Part shown: one piece after another, positions 29,436 through 37,995 of the stretch
How the letters are laid out: every line of letters begins with the position of its first letter
Numbering within the stretch: position 1 is the first letter of the stretch
Assembly (NCBI GenBank): GCA_020356105.1
Contig: CP070634.1
Span: 3,476,504-3,521,285 of the forward strand
DNA: 44,782 bases
Source of the DNA: Rhodospirillales bacterium
Lineage (GTDB): Bacteria; Pseudomonadota; Alphaproteobacteria; UBA8366; JADFVY01
Direction: 5' to 3'
Notes under the pieces: model-generated
The model's database searches: none
What the model saw: only the letters and a program-made list of their open reading frames with translations
Told to the model about the DNA's origin: nothing
Position numbers and translations under genes: made by a program

Positions 29436-29807
29436 ACGATTTGTGTGGATTGTCGCCGCACAGCAGGCATCGAGGCCCGGGTTCCCGCCCCCTCCGCCCG
29501 ACCGATCGACCATCAATTTCTTGCGTTGGACATGAAGATCTTCCTGCCCAGGAGATCTTCGACAGAAATTCCTCACCGTTCACGGGGTCACGCGCCGCAT
29601 ATCGAAATGATGATGCGCTATCCCCGTATCGCGGTTTCAGAATTTCGAAGTGAATGGCCGCGCCACGGGCGGTCGCCCGTTCGCGCCGTGTCTTCGCGTT
29701 TTCCGATCGCCGGCTTTACCCTGACGGGCCAAAAGAAACGGCCCGTGGCCGCAACGCCCCGGACCGTCCGGCAAAATGTGCGACCCGCGGCCGCGACGAA
29801 TCGCCGC
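29436..29807. other. Non-coding stretch upstream of the FadL promoter
   Basis: I see no convincing gene in these 372 bases. Two hairpins are present. GAAGATC...GATCTTC at 29534-29560 has an inner TCCT/AGGA pair. ACGGGCC...GGCCCGT at 29726-29748 is a perfect 7-bp stem with a 9-base loop, about 60 bases past the tusA stop. The latter may be a weak 3'-end element for the DsrE2-TusA transcript. Confidence 0.45.
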
Positions 29808-30035
29808 TCAGGCGGTGTGCTTGATGAGGAAAACGTAGACGCCGTCTTCCGTCTTGGATTCCAGCAACTCGTTCCCGGTGGTCCGGCAGAACGCCTCGAA
29901 ATCGGCCACCGACCCCGGGTCGGTTGCCTGGATCTCCAGCGTCGCCCCGGACGGCATGCCTTTCAGCGCCTTCTTTGCCTTGAGAATCGGCAACGGGCAA
30001 TTCAGCCCCTTCGTGTCGAGCACCTGATCAGCCAT
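29808..30035 (-). CDS. tusA: TusA-family sulfurtransferase
   Basis: This 75-residue TusA-type protein has the sulfur-carrier motif Cys13-Pro-Leu-Pro (LNCPLPILKAKKAL) and the expected fold order, including GATLEIQATDPGSVADFEAFC and a C-terminal VYVFLIKHTA. TusA proteins relay persulfide sulfur to tRNA thiolation, molybdenum-cofactor or sulfur-oxidation proteins. The ATG at 30035 gives the family's usual length. It is 76 bases downstream of the DsrE2-like gene on the same strand, so the pair is probably co-transcribed and works in persulfide trafficking rather than tRNA modification. Confidence 0.94.
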   Translation of the reverse strand: MADQVLDTKGLNCPLPILKAKKALKGMPSGATLEIQATDPGSVADFEAFCRTTGNELLESKTEDGVYVFLIKHTA

Positions 30036-30111
30036 GATTGCGGTGTCCCCCGTGCTTGTTCCCTCGTAACCTGATGGCCCTGCGTCCCCCGGAGGGCGGC
30101 GTCGGCCATGC

Positions 30112-30606
30112 TCAGATGAAGAGATTGATATCCGACTGCGATGCGGCCTCGATATAGGTTGCGGCGCCGCCGAGCTCATGACCGTCGATCAAGTCTTCGC
30201 GCTTGTACTCGAACAGGTCCAGCGTCATCTGGCAGGCAATCATACGAATATCGGACTCGATCGCGGTCTCGCGCAGATCTTCGATCGACGCGACGCCCTT
30301 CTTCTTGATCAGGTTCTTCATCATGACGGTGGCCGCTTTGTCAACCCCCGGGATCATGGCCACGGCGTTCGGCATTGCCATGTGGCCGCCCATCAACGGC
30401 ATTTCCATCGCCGCATTACCGAGCGGCGTGACCTGGAGATCGAGCTTCTTCTTCAGCAGACCGAGACCGTAAAAGGTGAAAAACATCGTTACATCCAGGC
30501 CCATCGCGGCGGCGGTGGTGCCGATGATGAAGGGTGGATATGCCCAGTCCAGCGAGCCCTTGGTCACGATGATCGACATGCTTTTGGCGTTTTTCTTATC
30601 GGACAT
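30112..30606 (-). CDS. DsrE2-like (DsrE/F family) sulfur-carrier protein
   Basis: This 164-residue protein resembles DsrE2. It has IIVTKGSLDWAYPPFIIGTTAAAM at the N-terminus, a Met-rich middle (GNAAMEMPLMGGHMAMPNAVAMIPG), and RMIACQMTLDLF with a single conserved Cys125. DsrE2 proteins form persulfide relays with TusA and rhodanese in sulfur-oxidising bacteria. AAGGAAT precedes the ATG at 30606. With tusA next and no dsrAB genes visible, this is probably a general persulfide-handling pair. Its promoter carries the ATTA-N8-TAAT site. Confidence 0.87.
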   Translation of the reverse strand: MSDKKNAKSMSIIVTKGSLDWAYPPFIIGTTAAAMGLDVTMFFTFYGLGLLKKKLDLQVTPLGNAAMEMPLMGGHMAMPNAVAMIPGVDKAATVMMKNLIKKKGVASIEDLRETAIESDIRMIACQMTLDLFEYKREDLIDGHELGGAATYIEAASQSDINLFI

Positions 30607-30708
30607 CGTTGCAATTCCTTATGTCTGAACTGGCTCACCGCCAAAATGGACGGCGGTTGAGCCCGAAGGTGCACGCGAGAGCCCGTCGGCCGCCCGCCGC
30701 ACCACTTC

Positions 30709-30743
30709 ATTAGAACATTGTAATAATCGAATATAGAAGTCAA
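30709..30743 (-). promoter_or_regulatory. DsrE2-TusA promoter with ATTA-N8-TAAT operator
   Basis: On the minus strand TTGACT (30738-30743) is followed after 15 bases by TACAAT (30717-30722). The inverted repeat ATTAC-AATGTT-CTAAT (30709-30724) overlaps the -10. The architecture is the same as at the OsmC and FadL promoters. Confidence 0.68.
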
Positions 30744-30840
30744 GCGGCGCGGTGGGTTATGCCATCACTTCCGGTTGATCGGAGCACCGCCGCGGCGGCA
30801 CCGCAAGGGCGCGTGACAGAGCCGCGCGCCGGTAGCCGCC

Positions 30841-33159
30841 TTAGAACCGTACGCCCAACCGCAGGCCAAGGCCATAGGCCGGCGGGGCGCTCGCGTCGTG
30901 CCCGGGTTCCAGCTGCATCATCACCCAGCCCGAGAAATCTCCGCTTGCGCCGATCGCGCGATCGAAGGCGAGCTGCACATCGATTTCGCGGCCGGTCGGC
31001 GTCACGGCCACGCGCTCGGAGGCCTGCATGACCGTCTTGTCCGACTGATACGCGACCGGCACGCTCAGCATCGCCGACCCGCCGGCGACTCGCAGCGGCT
31101 GTCCGGCCAGGACACCCACCCTGCCGCCGGTTCCAAGGACGTCGCGCTTGACGATTCCGACGCCGAAGGCATCGGCTCGAACACCACTCCAGTCGCTCAG
31201 CAAGCTGGTTCCGTCCGCCGCCATATCGGTGCGACCCAGCGTGTAGCTGCCCAGCAGGTCCACCCCGCCCCGAAGCGGCAGCCGGGCGCCGAGAATGTAG
31301 AACCTGCTGTTTGCCCCGGAAACCGCAAAGCCGCCATCCGCCTCGCTTCCAAGGAAGCCATCCCGTTCGTCGATATTCGAGAATCTCGCCGTCAGGGCGG
31401 CCCCGCCGGAAAATTCCCGGGTCACGACGATCTCTGCGATGCGCGCGGCGCCGTCGGCCTCGAGGTCCGCTTCCTCGTCGACCAGGCCGATGGTCACACT
31501 GCCGTTTTCGCCAAGCCGGCGACTGGCGGAAAACGCCGCACCCGCGCCGACAAGAGCGTATTGCGGGGTCAGCAGGTCGTGCTGCATCCAGAACAGGCTC
31601 GCGCCGGACTGCGCCGCCGGTTCGAGCAGCAATTGTGCCGGAACCACATCGTATCCGAGCGTGTACACGATGTCGCCGGCTCCCGCCATCGCCAGGCTCA
31701 TGCCATACAGCCGTCCGCCGGCGGGAGGGTCGGCCGCCATGCCCGACCAGCGAACCGCCGGATCCTCACCGGCCGGGTCGGCCATGGCCATCGACAGCGT
31801 TGCGCCGTTGGGCAGTGCCGATTCGACCGATGCGATGGCGCCGGCCGTCATCAGGGCGTCGAGGCCGAAGCCGCGGCCGGCGCCGATGACGTGGCCGTCG
31901 AGCCGGGCGACGTAGTCGCGGTCGAATGCGTCCAGCGCCAGCGCCCGCGCGAGCAGCGGGGTGCCGCGCAGCGCATCGCCGAATGCCGGTCCCAGCGATA
32001 GGGCGGTCGCATCCAGCGACACGCCGCCGCCGGCCGACGAGACGGATGTCGGGATCACCAGATCGCCCAGCGGCGCGACGGCCGCATCGAGATTCAACAG
32101 GCCGTGCCCGTAAACCGCGTCGACGCCCGCATCCCCGAGATCGGTCGCGGTGATCAGCAGGATGGACACGATTTGGTCGGCCGTCAGGGTCGGCCAGGTG
32201 CCGGCCAACAGGCCCGCCGCGCCGGATACGAACGCCGCGGCCTGGGACGTGCCGCTGGCGATCTCGAGATTGTCGCCCGGCTGGTCGGAAATGATGTCGA
32301 CGCCAGGTGCGGTGAGGCAAAACGCCATGGCGCTGCCGCACCGATTTGAAAACGCCGCCCGTGCGCCCGTGTCGTCGACCGCCCCGACCGCCACCATCCG
32401 GCCGGCCGCGTTGACTACCGCGTCGCCGGCATAGGCCGCCGGGTATGCCGGCTGGGCCGCGCCGTCATTGCCGGTCGCGGCGACGACGACGGCGCCGGCG
32501 GCCATGGCGTCGATCAGCGCCTGTTCCGTTGCGCCGTTCAGCGGCGACGGGCCACCGAGGCTCATGTTGATCACATTCGCCGACTTGCTCGCCGCATAGT
32601 CGAGGGCCGCCGTGATATCGGAATCGAAGAAGACGCTGCACGCGCCCGAGCCGCCGCATACCGCGGGGTCGGAGATCCGCGTGTCGGCCCGGATCGCGAG
32701 GATCGTCGCATCGTAGGCGACGCCATGATTGGCAACGCCGTTCCGTTCGGCGGCGATAATGCCCGCGATATGCGTGCCGTGACCGCTTTCGTCGGTCATC
32801 GGGTCCCCGCGCACGATGTCGATGCTGTCGGGTGAGATGTTGGCGTCGAGTTCCGTGTGCGTCGCGTCGATGCCGGTATCGATGACGGCGACCAGGGCGC
32901 CGGCGCCGGTTGCCCCCTTGGCGTAGGCCGCATCGGCGCCGATCATGCCCGGCCCGTACGCGCAGTAGGTCTTGCCATCGGAAAAGACCGCCGCGTAATC
33001 GAACTCGCTGCCCCCGGTGCAGTTGAAGACCGGCGTCCGGCCGCCGCCCCCGCCCGCGAACGGCGCGCCGCCGCCCCCGCCGCCACAGCCCGCGAGCGCC
33101 AGGACAAGACCAAGGCTGACAAGCGTTCTGGCCATCGCTGCGGGTTGCCTCGTCTGCAT
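30841..33159 (-). CDS. S8 subtilisin-type serine protease autotransporter with lipoprotein signal (NalP-like)
   Basis: This 772-residue protein has a lipobox signal (LALAGC, Cys25), then Gly-rich and Cys-containing residues. The S8 catalytic domain follows, with the triad Asp94 (VIDTGID), His127 (GHGTHIAG) and Ser305 (SGTSQAAA), and the oxyanion Asn231 (AATGNDG). The region after about 380 has alternating beta-strands with short turns and ends in ...LRLGVRF, a terminal Phe typical of an autotransporter barrel. A lipidated surface protease of this design is known in Neisseria NalP. It could process other surface proteins. The start at 33159 lacks a clear ribosome-binding site; an ATG at 33135 also gives a good lipoprotein signal. 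A solitary gene. Confidence 0.87.
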   Translation of the reverse strand: MQTRQPAAMARTLVSLGLVLALAGCGGGGGGAPFAGGGGGRTPVFNCTGGSEFDYAAVFSDGKTYCAYGPGMIGADAAYAKGATGAGALVAVIDTGIDATHTELDANISPDSIDIVRGDPMTDESGHGTHIAGIIAAERNGVANHGVAYDATILAIRADTRISDPAVCGGSGACSVFFDSDITAALDYAASKSANVINMSLGGPSPLNGATEQALIDAMAAGAVVVAATGNDGAAQPAYPAAYAGDAVVNAAGRMVAVGAVDDTGARAAFSNRCGSAMAFCLTAPGVDIISDQPGDNLEIASGTSQAAAFVSGAAGLLAGTWPTLTADQIVSILLITATDLGDAGVDAVYGHGLLNLDAAVAPLGDLVIPTSVSSAGGGVSLDATALSLGPAFGDALRGTPLLARALALDAFDRDYVARLDGHVIGAGRGFGLDALMTAGAIASVESALPNGATLSMAMADPAGEDPAVRWSGMAADPPAGGRLYGMSLAMAGAGDIVYTLGYDVVPAQLLLEPAAQSGASLFWMQHDLLTPQYALVGAGAAFSASRRLGENGSVTIGLVDEEADLEADGAARIAEIVVTREFSGGAALTARFSNIDERDGFLGSEADGGFAVSGANSRFYILGARLPLRGGVDLLGSYTLGRTDMAADGTSLLSDWSGVRADAFGVGIVKRDVLGTGGRVGVLAGQPLRVAGGSAMLSVPVAYQSDKTVMQASERVAVTPTGREIDVQLAFDRAIGASGDFSGWVMMQLEPGHDASAPPAYGLGLRLGVRF

Positions 33160-33326
33160 TATGAGCGGTCTGAAATCGCGTCACTTTATAGCCCCTGGCA
33201 TCATGGCGCGCAGGCGTGAATCGGCGGTTAAACCGACAATGCCGGTCAAATGCCCGGCGGCGGCGTTGTCGCGGCCGCGCGCATCGGCTAGAACGCGGGC
33301 AGCGCGCGGCAGGGAGGACACGGGCG

Positions 33327-33806
33327 ATGAGCGATACGGCACAGATGGATTTCCCCGTCTCTTGGGATGAACTGCACCGGCACGCCCGGGCACTGGCCTG
33401 GCGGCTGCACGCCGAGGGGCCGTTCCACGGGATCGTGGCCATCACGCGCGGTGGTCTCGTGCCGGCGGCCATCGTCGCGAGGGAACTCGACATTCGTCTG
33501 GTCGACACCGTCTGCATCGCCTCCTACGACCACAAGGACCAGGGTTCGGCGAAGATCCTGAAGGGCGTCGACAGCGATGGCGAAGGCTTGCTGATCGTCG
33601 ACGATCTGGTCGATACCGGGGCCACGGCGAAGATCGTGCGGGACATGTTGCCGAAGGCGCATTTCGCGACGATCTATGCGAAGCCGGCGGGACGGCCGCT
33701 GGTCGACACCTTCATTACGGAGGTCAGCCAGGACACCTGGATCCTGTTCCCGTGGGATGTGGAGCTGGCCTACGCGAAACCGATCTCCCATCGGGGCGGC
33801 GCGTAA
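33327..33806 (+). CDS. gpt: Xanthine phosphoribosyltransferase
   Basis: This 159-residue purine salvage enzyme has the PRPP-binding motif [15 protein letters not shown] near 87-101, an N-terminal [15 protein letters not shown], and [20 protein letters not shown]. It transfers the phosphoribosyl group to xanthine/guanine, forming XMP/GMP. The ATG at 33327 follows GGGAGG; an earlier in-frame ATG would add an unlikely Arg-rich leader. Length and motifs match E. coli Gpt. It is a single-gene unit convergent with the M24 gene. Confidence 0.94.
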   Translation: MSDTAQMDFPVSWDELHRHARALAWRLHAEGPFHGIVAITRGGLVPAAIVARELDIRLVDTVCIASYDHKDQGSAKILKGVDSDGEGLLIVDDLVDTGATAKIVRDMLPKAHFATIYAKPAGRPLVDTFITEVSQDTWILFPWDVELAYAKPISHRGGA

Positions 33807-33836
33807 CGACGGGTCGTCTTCCGAGTGTCGCGGCCG

Positions 33837-33862
33837 CCGATCCGGCAATCCGGGCGGATCGG
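33837..33862. other. Hairpin between convergent gpt and M24 genes
   Basis: CCGATCCG and CGGATCGG form a perfect 8-bp stem with a 10-base loop in the 75-base convergent gap. There is no T-run, so a bidirectional terminator role is possible but weak. Confidence 0.35.
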
Positions 33863-33881
33863 AGAGCCCGCGCGCGGCACC

Positions 33882-35054
33882 TCAGTCCTTGACGATCAGC
33901 TCGCGCGTCGTCCGGGCGAGCGGCTCGGCGCCCGTCTCCGTCAGATGAATGCATTCGCTGATCTCGATGCCCCAATCGTCCTGCCAGATTCCGGGGATCA
34001 CATGGATCGTCATGTCGGGCTGCAGGACGGTCTTGTCGCCGGGTCGCAGGCTGATCGTATGTTCGCCCCAATCCGGCGGGTAGTTGAGGCCACAGGAGTA
34101 GCCGATGCGGGAATCCTTCACGATCCCGGCCTTTGCGATGACGCCGCGCCAGACGCCCTCGACCTCCTCGCAGGTCACGCCGGGGCGCGCCGTGCCGATG
34201 ACGGCGTTCAGGCCTTCGACGACGACTTTCGCCGCGTCCGACAGGCGTTGCGGCGGCGCGCCGAGGAAGACCGTGCGGGCCTGCGGACAATGGTATCGCA
34301 TGCGGCAGCCGGCAAGTTCGAGAATCGTCGCCTCGCCGCGGGCGAACGGCTGGTCCGACCATGTCAGGTGCGGCGTCGACGTGCCGATGCCGCTCGGAAG
34401 CATCGGGACGATGGCGGTGTAGTCGCCGCCGAATTCGGCCGTGCCGCGGGCCTGGGCCGCGAGAATCTCGGCCGCGGCATCGCATTGACGCCGGCCAGGC
34501 GCGACCGCCTCGATCGCCACCGCCATGACCTTCTCGAGGATTCGCGCCGCCTGCCGCATATAGGCCAGCTCCTGCGGCGACTTGATCATGCGAATCCAGT
34601 TGACCAGCGTATAGGCATTCTTGAAGGTCGCGTTCGGCAGGCTCTGCTGCAGCGCTTCGGCGCAGGCCGCGGTGAAGAAATACGCGTCCATCTCGACGCC
34701 GATGGTGCCGCGCGCGAGACCCCGCGCCTCCAGCTCCTCGGCGACGAAGTCCATCGGGTGCTTGCGCTTGTTCTGGACGTACTCGTCCGGATAGCCGATC
34801 AGGTTGCTCTCATCGAGATGCGTCGTGACCTTCGCGCCGTTCAGATCGATGCCGCGGACGATGCAGATCGGCTCGTCCAGGGCCAGCGCCACCACCACCG
34901 CCTGAGGCGTGTAGAAGGACCAGCCGTCGTAGCCGGTCAGGTAATTCATGTTGGCGGGATCGGACACCAGAAGAACGTCGAGCCCGAACTGCATCATGCG
35001 CAGCTTGGTGTTCTCGATGCGCTCCAGATATTCGTCCTTGCCGAAGGGCAGCAT
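33882..35054 (-). CDS. M24-family hydrolase, ectoine hydrolase (DoeA/EutD)-like
   Basis: This 390-residue pita-bread-fold protein has the creatinase-type N-terminal domain. Stretches typical of the DoeA branch are SDPANMNYLTGYDGWSFYT near residue 30, RGIDLNGAK near 68, HPMDFVAEE near 100, and GCRMRYHCPQARTVFLG. Further stretches are CGLNYPPDWGEHTISLRPG and EISECIHLTETGAEPL. The usual M24 Asp ligands are replaced (Glu and Gln near the GCRMRYH segment), as in DoeA, so it is probably metal-free. Ectoine ring opening is a candidate activity, but the deacetylase DoeB and transaminase partners are not visible. The ATG at 35054 follows GAGGACGG. The substrate stays open. Confidence 0.78.
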   Translation of the reverse strand: MLPFGKDEYLERIENTKLRMMQFGLDVLLVSDPANMNYLTGYDGWSFYTPQAVVVALALDEPICIVRGIDLNGAKVTTHLDESNLIGYPDEYVQNKRKHPMDFVAEELEARGLARGTIGVEMDAYFFTAACAEALQQSLPNATFKNAYTLVNWIRMIKSPQELAYMRQAARILEKVMAVAIEAVAPGRRQCDAAAEILAAQARGTAEFGGDYTAIVPMLPSGIGTSTPHLTWSDQPFARGEATILELAGCRMRYHCPQARTVFLGAPPQRLSDAAKVVVEGLNAVIGTARPGVTCEEVEGVWRGVIAKAGIVKDSRIGYSCGLNYPPDWGEHTISLRPGDKTVLQPDMTIHVIPGIWQDDWGIEISECIHLTETGAEPLARTTRELIVKD

Positions 35055-35273
35055 CCCGTCCTCTGTCGATTCGCTCGAATCCGGCGCCGATCGTAGCGGC
35101 AATCTGTTACCAGATTGCAAAGGCGCGGGCCAGCGATCCGGACCCGTGACGGTCCTGCCGTCCCCGGGGCGGCCGCCGGGATCGTCTGAAACCCGGTTAA
35201 CTTCGCGTTTCCTATTTGGCGGCATAACTTCTTCCGTCGTTCACGCGGGACCGCCGACACAAGGAAACGACCC

Positions 35274-37937
35274 ATGGAAGTCCTCTTCATCCTCATGCTG
35301 CTGGGACTCGGCGGTCTTCTCGTCGCCTCCCCGATCGTCGCGATCATCGCGCTGGTCAAGGTCGGCGACCTGCGGGCCGACCTTGCGCGCACCAACCGCC
35401 TGCTGCGCGACCTCGAGGGCCGGATTCCGGAGCCGAGCGGGCCGTCGGACACGCGGCCGGACGTGGCCGCGACGCCGGACGTCGCCGCGCCGCGGGTGCC
35501 GCAGACCGTGGCCCCGCCGGCCCGGACGCCGTCATCGTCGTCCCCGGACACCGCCGCCCCGGCCCGGGCGCGCAAGGCCGGGCTGGAAGAGAGGCTGGCA
35601 CCGTTGCTGCTGCCGGGACTCGGCGCGGTCGCCGTGGTCCTGGCGGTCGTCTTCCTGGTGCGGCACGCCATCGAGATGGAATGGCTGGGCCCGGCGGTGC
35701 AATGCCTGCTCGGGTCGATCATCGGCGTCGCGCTGATCGCCGGCGGCGAATTGCTGCGCCGCCACCCGGTCGAGCGGCGCCTCGCCGCGCTGAAGCCGTC
35801 CCTCATCACCCCGGCCCTCGTCGCGGCCGGCGTCGCGGCCCTGTTCGTCAGCATCTATGCGGCGTACGGCGTCTACGATTTGCTGGCGCCGCTGGTCGCC
35901 TTCGCGATGCTGGCCGCGGTCTGGGCCGCCGCCATCGGGCTGTCGCTCCTGCACGGGCCGTTCGTCGCCGCCCTCGGCATCCTCGGCGGTTTCCTGGTGC
36001 CGATCCTGGTGCAGACCGGACATCCGTCCGCCTATTCGCTGTTCCCGTATCTGACCGCGGTCAGCGCGGCGGCGCTGGCGGTGCTGCGCTACAAGGGCTG
36101 GGGCTGGCTCGCCTGGGGGACCCTCGCCGGGGCCGCGGGCTGGCCGGTGCTGTGGATGATCGACCAGTGGTACAATCTCGGTGCGCCGGCGGTCGGCGGC
36201 TATCTGACCCTGACCGCGATCCTGTTCACCTACCTGCCCTCTGGTCTGGTGCGCCACGACACGGCGGTCGGCTGGCCGCGATTCCTGTGGGCGTTGCCGC
36301 GGCCGGCGCTGCTCGCCTGGTCGGCCTGCGCGGCGATGCTGGCGCTCGCCCTGCTGCTGGTCTGGGTCGACGATTTCGGCGCCGGGTCGGTGATCTCGGC
36401 GGCGCTGCTCGGGGCCTTCCTGCTGGTCGCCGGGCGACGCGACGTTACGTTCGATGCGCTGGCGATCGGCGCGGCGCTGCTGGCGGCCATCATCCTCGCG
36501 AGCTGGAACCTGCCGTACTGGCCGGGACGGGTCGACATCCTCGATACCCTGCCGCCGGGGCTGAAGCCGTTCGCCGCGGCCGCCGCCGGCTATGCGGCGC
36601 TGTTCGGGATCGGCGGGCTGGCGCTGCTGCGCGGCGCGGCGCGGCCGGGCCTGTGGGCCGGCGTTTCGGCGGCCGTCCCGGTCGCCGCCCTGGCCATCGC
36701 GTTCTGGCGCATCCGCGGTTTCGAGATCGCCCTCGAATGGGCCGCGATGGGGCTCGTCCTGGCCGCCCTCTGCCTCGGCGCCGCGAGCTGGACATCGCGG
36801 CGGCGCGACCGGGCGGGCATGGACGGGGCGCTGGCCGCCTACGCGGTCGGCGTCGTCGCCGCGGTCTCGCTGGCGCTGGCGATGGCGCTGGAGAACGCGT
36901 GGCTGACCGTGGCCCTGTCGCTGCAGCTGCCGGCCATGGCCTGGATCCACCAGCACACCAAGGTGCGGGCGCTGCGCCACGTGGCCCTGGTCGTCGCCGG
37001 CAGCGTGCTGGTCCGCCTCGTGTTCAATCACGAGCTGTTCGACTACCGGCTCGGCGCGACGCCGGGCCTCAACTGGATGCTGTACGGCTACGGTCTGCCC
37101 ACCCTCGCCTTCTACGTCGCGGCCCGGCTGTTCCGGCGCAGCGGCGACGACCGCCTGGTGCTGGCGCTGGAGGCCGGCGCGCTGGCCTTCCTGACGCTGT
37201 TCTGGACCCTGGAGATCGCCGACATCGTCAACCGCGGGCAGTTCCTGCCGGGCGACAATCTGCTCGAGACGAGCCTGCGGACGATCGCCTGGGCGACGAT
37301 CGCCTTCGCCCTGTTGTGGCAGTGCCGGGCCGCGCGGCCCCGACCCGTGGCCGTCTGGGGCTGGCGCATCCTCGCCGGTCTCGCCGCCGCCCAGATCGCG
37401 CTGCTCCATCTGGTCGGGCGCAATCCCCTGTTGACCGGGGATCCGGTCGGCACCTGGCCGCTCGCCAACCTGCTGCTGCTCGCCTTCGCGATGCCCGCGG
37501 CGCTCGCCCTGGCGTTCCGGATCGAGACCCGGCGGCAGGGTCTGAAGACCGTGGCCGACGCAGCCGGGATCGGCGGTCTGGTTCTCGTCTTCGTCTGGCT
37601 CTCGCTGGAACTGCGCCATGCCTTCCACGGCACGACGTTGAACCCGCATGTCACCTCGGACGGCGAGTGGTATGCCTATTCCGCGCTCTGGCTGATCTAT
37701 GCCCTGCTGCTGCTGGCGGCCGGAATGTGGCGCGGCAACACGCCGCTGCGCCATGCCGCTCTGGCCGTCCTGATGCTCACGGTCTGCAAGGTCTTCCTGT
37801 TCGACATGGCGGAGGTCGGCGGGCTGTTCCGCGTCGCCTCGTTCCTCGGCCTCGGGCTCAGCCTGATCGCCATCGGCTGGGTCTACTGGCGCTACGTCTC
37901 TTCGCCAGCCCCGCCGGACGCCGCCGCGCCGGCCTGA
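35274..37937 (+). CDS. DUF2339 large membrane protein
   Basis: This 887-residue protein is predicted to span the membrane more than twenty times. The N-terminal hydrophobic segment (VLFILMLLGLGGLLVASPIVAIIALV) is followed by a coiled basic/acidic stretch (DLRADLARTNRLLRDLEGRIPE, about 32-53). A Pro/Ala/Ser-rich linker then runs to about residue 100, with long runs of hydrophobic segments to the C-terminus. That order is the DUF2339 layout. AAGGAAACGA precedes the ATG at 35274. Function in the family is unknown; an envelope role is likely. It is convergent with the LOG-family gene. Confidence 0.87.
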   Translation: MEVLFILMLLGLGGLLVASPIVAIIALVKVGDLRADLARTNRLLRDLEGRIPEPSGPSDTRPDVAATPDVAAPRVPQTVAPPARTPSSSSPDTAAPARARKAGLEERLAPLLLPGLGAVAVVLAVVFLVRHAIEMEWLGPAVQCLLGSIIGVALIAGGELLRRHPVERRLAALKPSLITPALVAAGVAALFVSIYAAYGVYDLLAPLVAFAMLAAVWAAAIGLSLLHGPFVAALGILGGFLVPILVQTGHPSAYSLFPYLTAVSAAALAVLRYKGWGWLAWGTLAGAAGWPVLWMIDQWYNLGAPAVGGYLTLTAILFTYLPSGLVRHDTAVGWPRFLWALPRPALLAWSACAAMLALALLLVWVDDFGAGSVISAALLGAFLLVAGRRDVTFDALAIGAALLAAIILASWNLPYWPGRVDILDTLPPGLKPFAAAAAGYAALFGIGGLALLRGAARPGLWAGVSAAVPVAALAIAFWRIRGFEIALEWAAMGLVLAALCLGAASWTSRRRDRAGMDGALAAYAVGVVAAVSLALAMALENAWLTVALSLQLPAMAWIHQHTKVRALRHVALVVAGSVLVRLVFNHELFDYRLGATPGLNWMLYGYGLPTLAFYVAARLFRRSGDDRLVLALEAGALAFLTLFWTLEIADIVNRGQFLPGDNLLETSLRTIAWATIAFALLWQCRAARPRPVAVWGWRILAGLAAAQIALLHLVGRNPLLTGDPVGTWPLANLLLLAFAMPAALALAFRIETRRQGLKTVADAAGIGGLVLVFVWLSLELRHAFHGTTLNPHVTSDGEWYAYSALWLIYALLLLAAGMWRGNTPLRHAALAVLMLTVCKVFLFDMAEVGGLFRVASFLGLGLSLIAIGWVYWRYVSSPAPPDAAAPA

Positions 37938-37950
37938 CCGACCCGGCCAG

Positions 37951-37976
37951 GTGCCGCGTGATCAGCCGCGCGGCAC
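37951..37976. other. Hairpin between convergent DUF2339 and LOG genes
   Basis: GTGCCGCG and CGCGGCAC form a perfect 8-bp stem with a 10-base loop in a 58-base convergent gap. No T-run follows on either strand; it may still act as a bidirectional 3'-end element. Confidence 0.4.
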
Positions 37977-37995
37977 GACCCGGCGGCGGACCCGC

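Noticed and set aside
35532..37754. A 740-codon minus-strand frame
   Set aside because: It is antisense to the DUF2339 gene and consists of low-complexity Gln/Arg/Gly/Asp residues.
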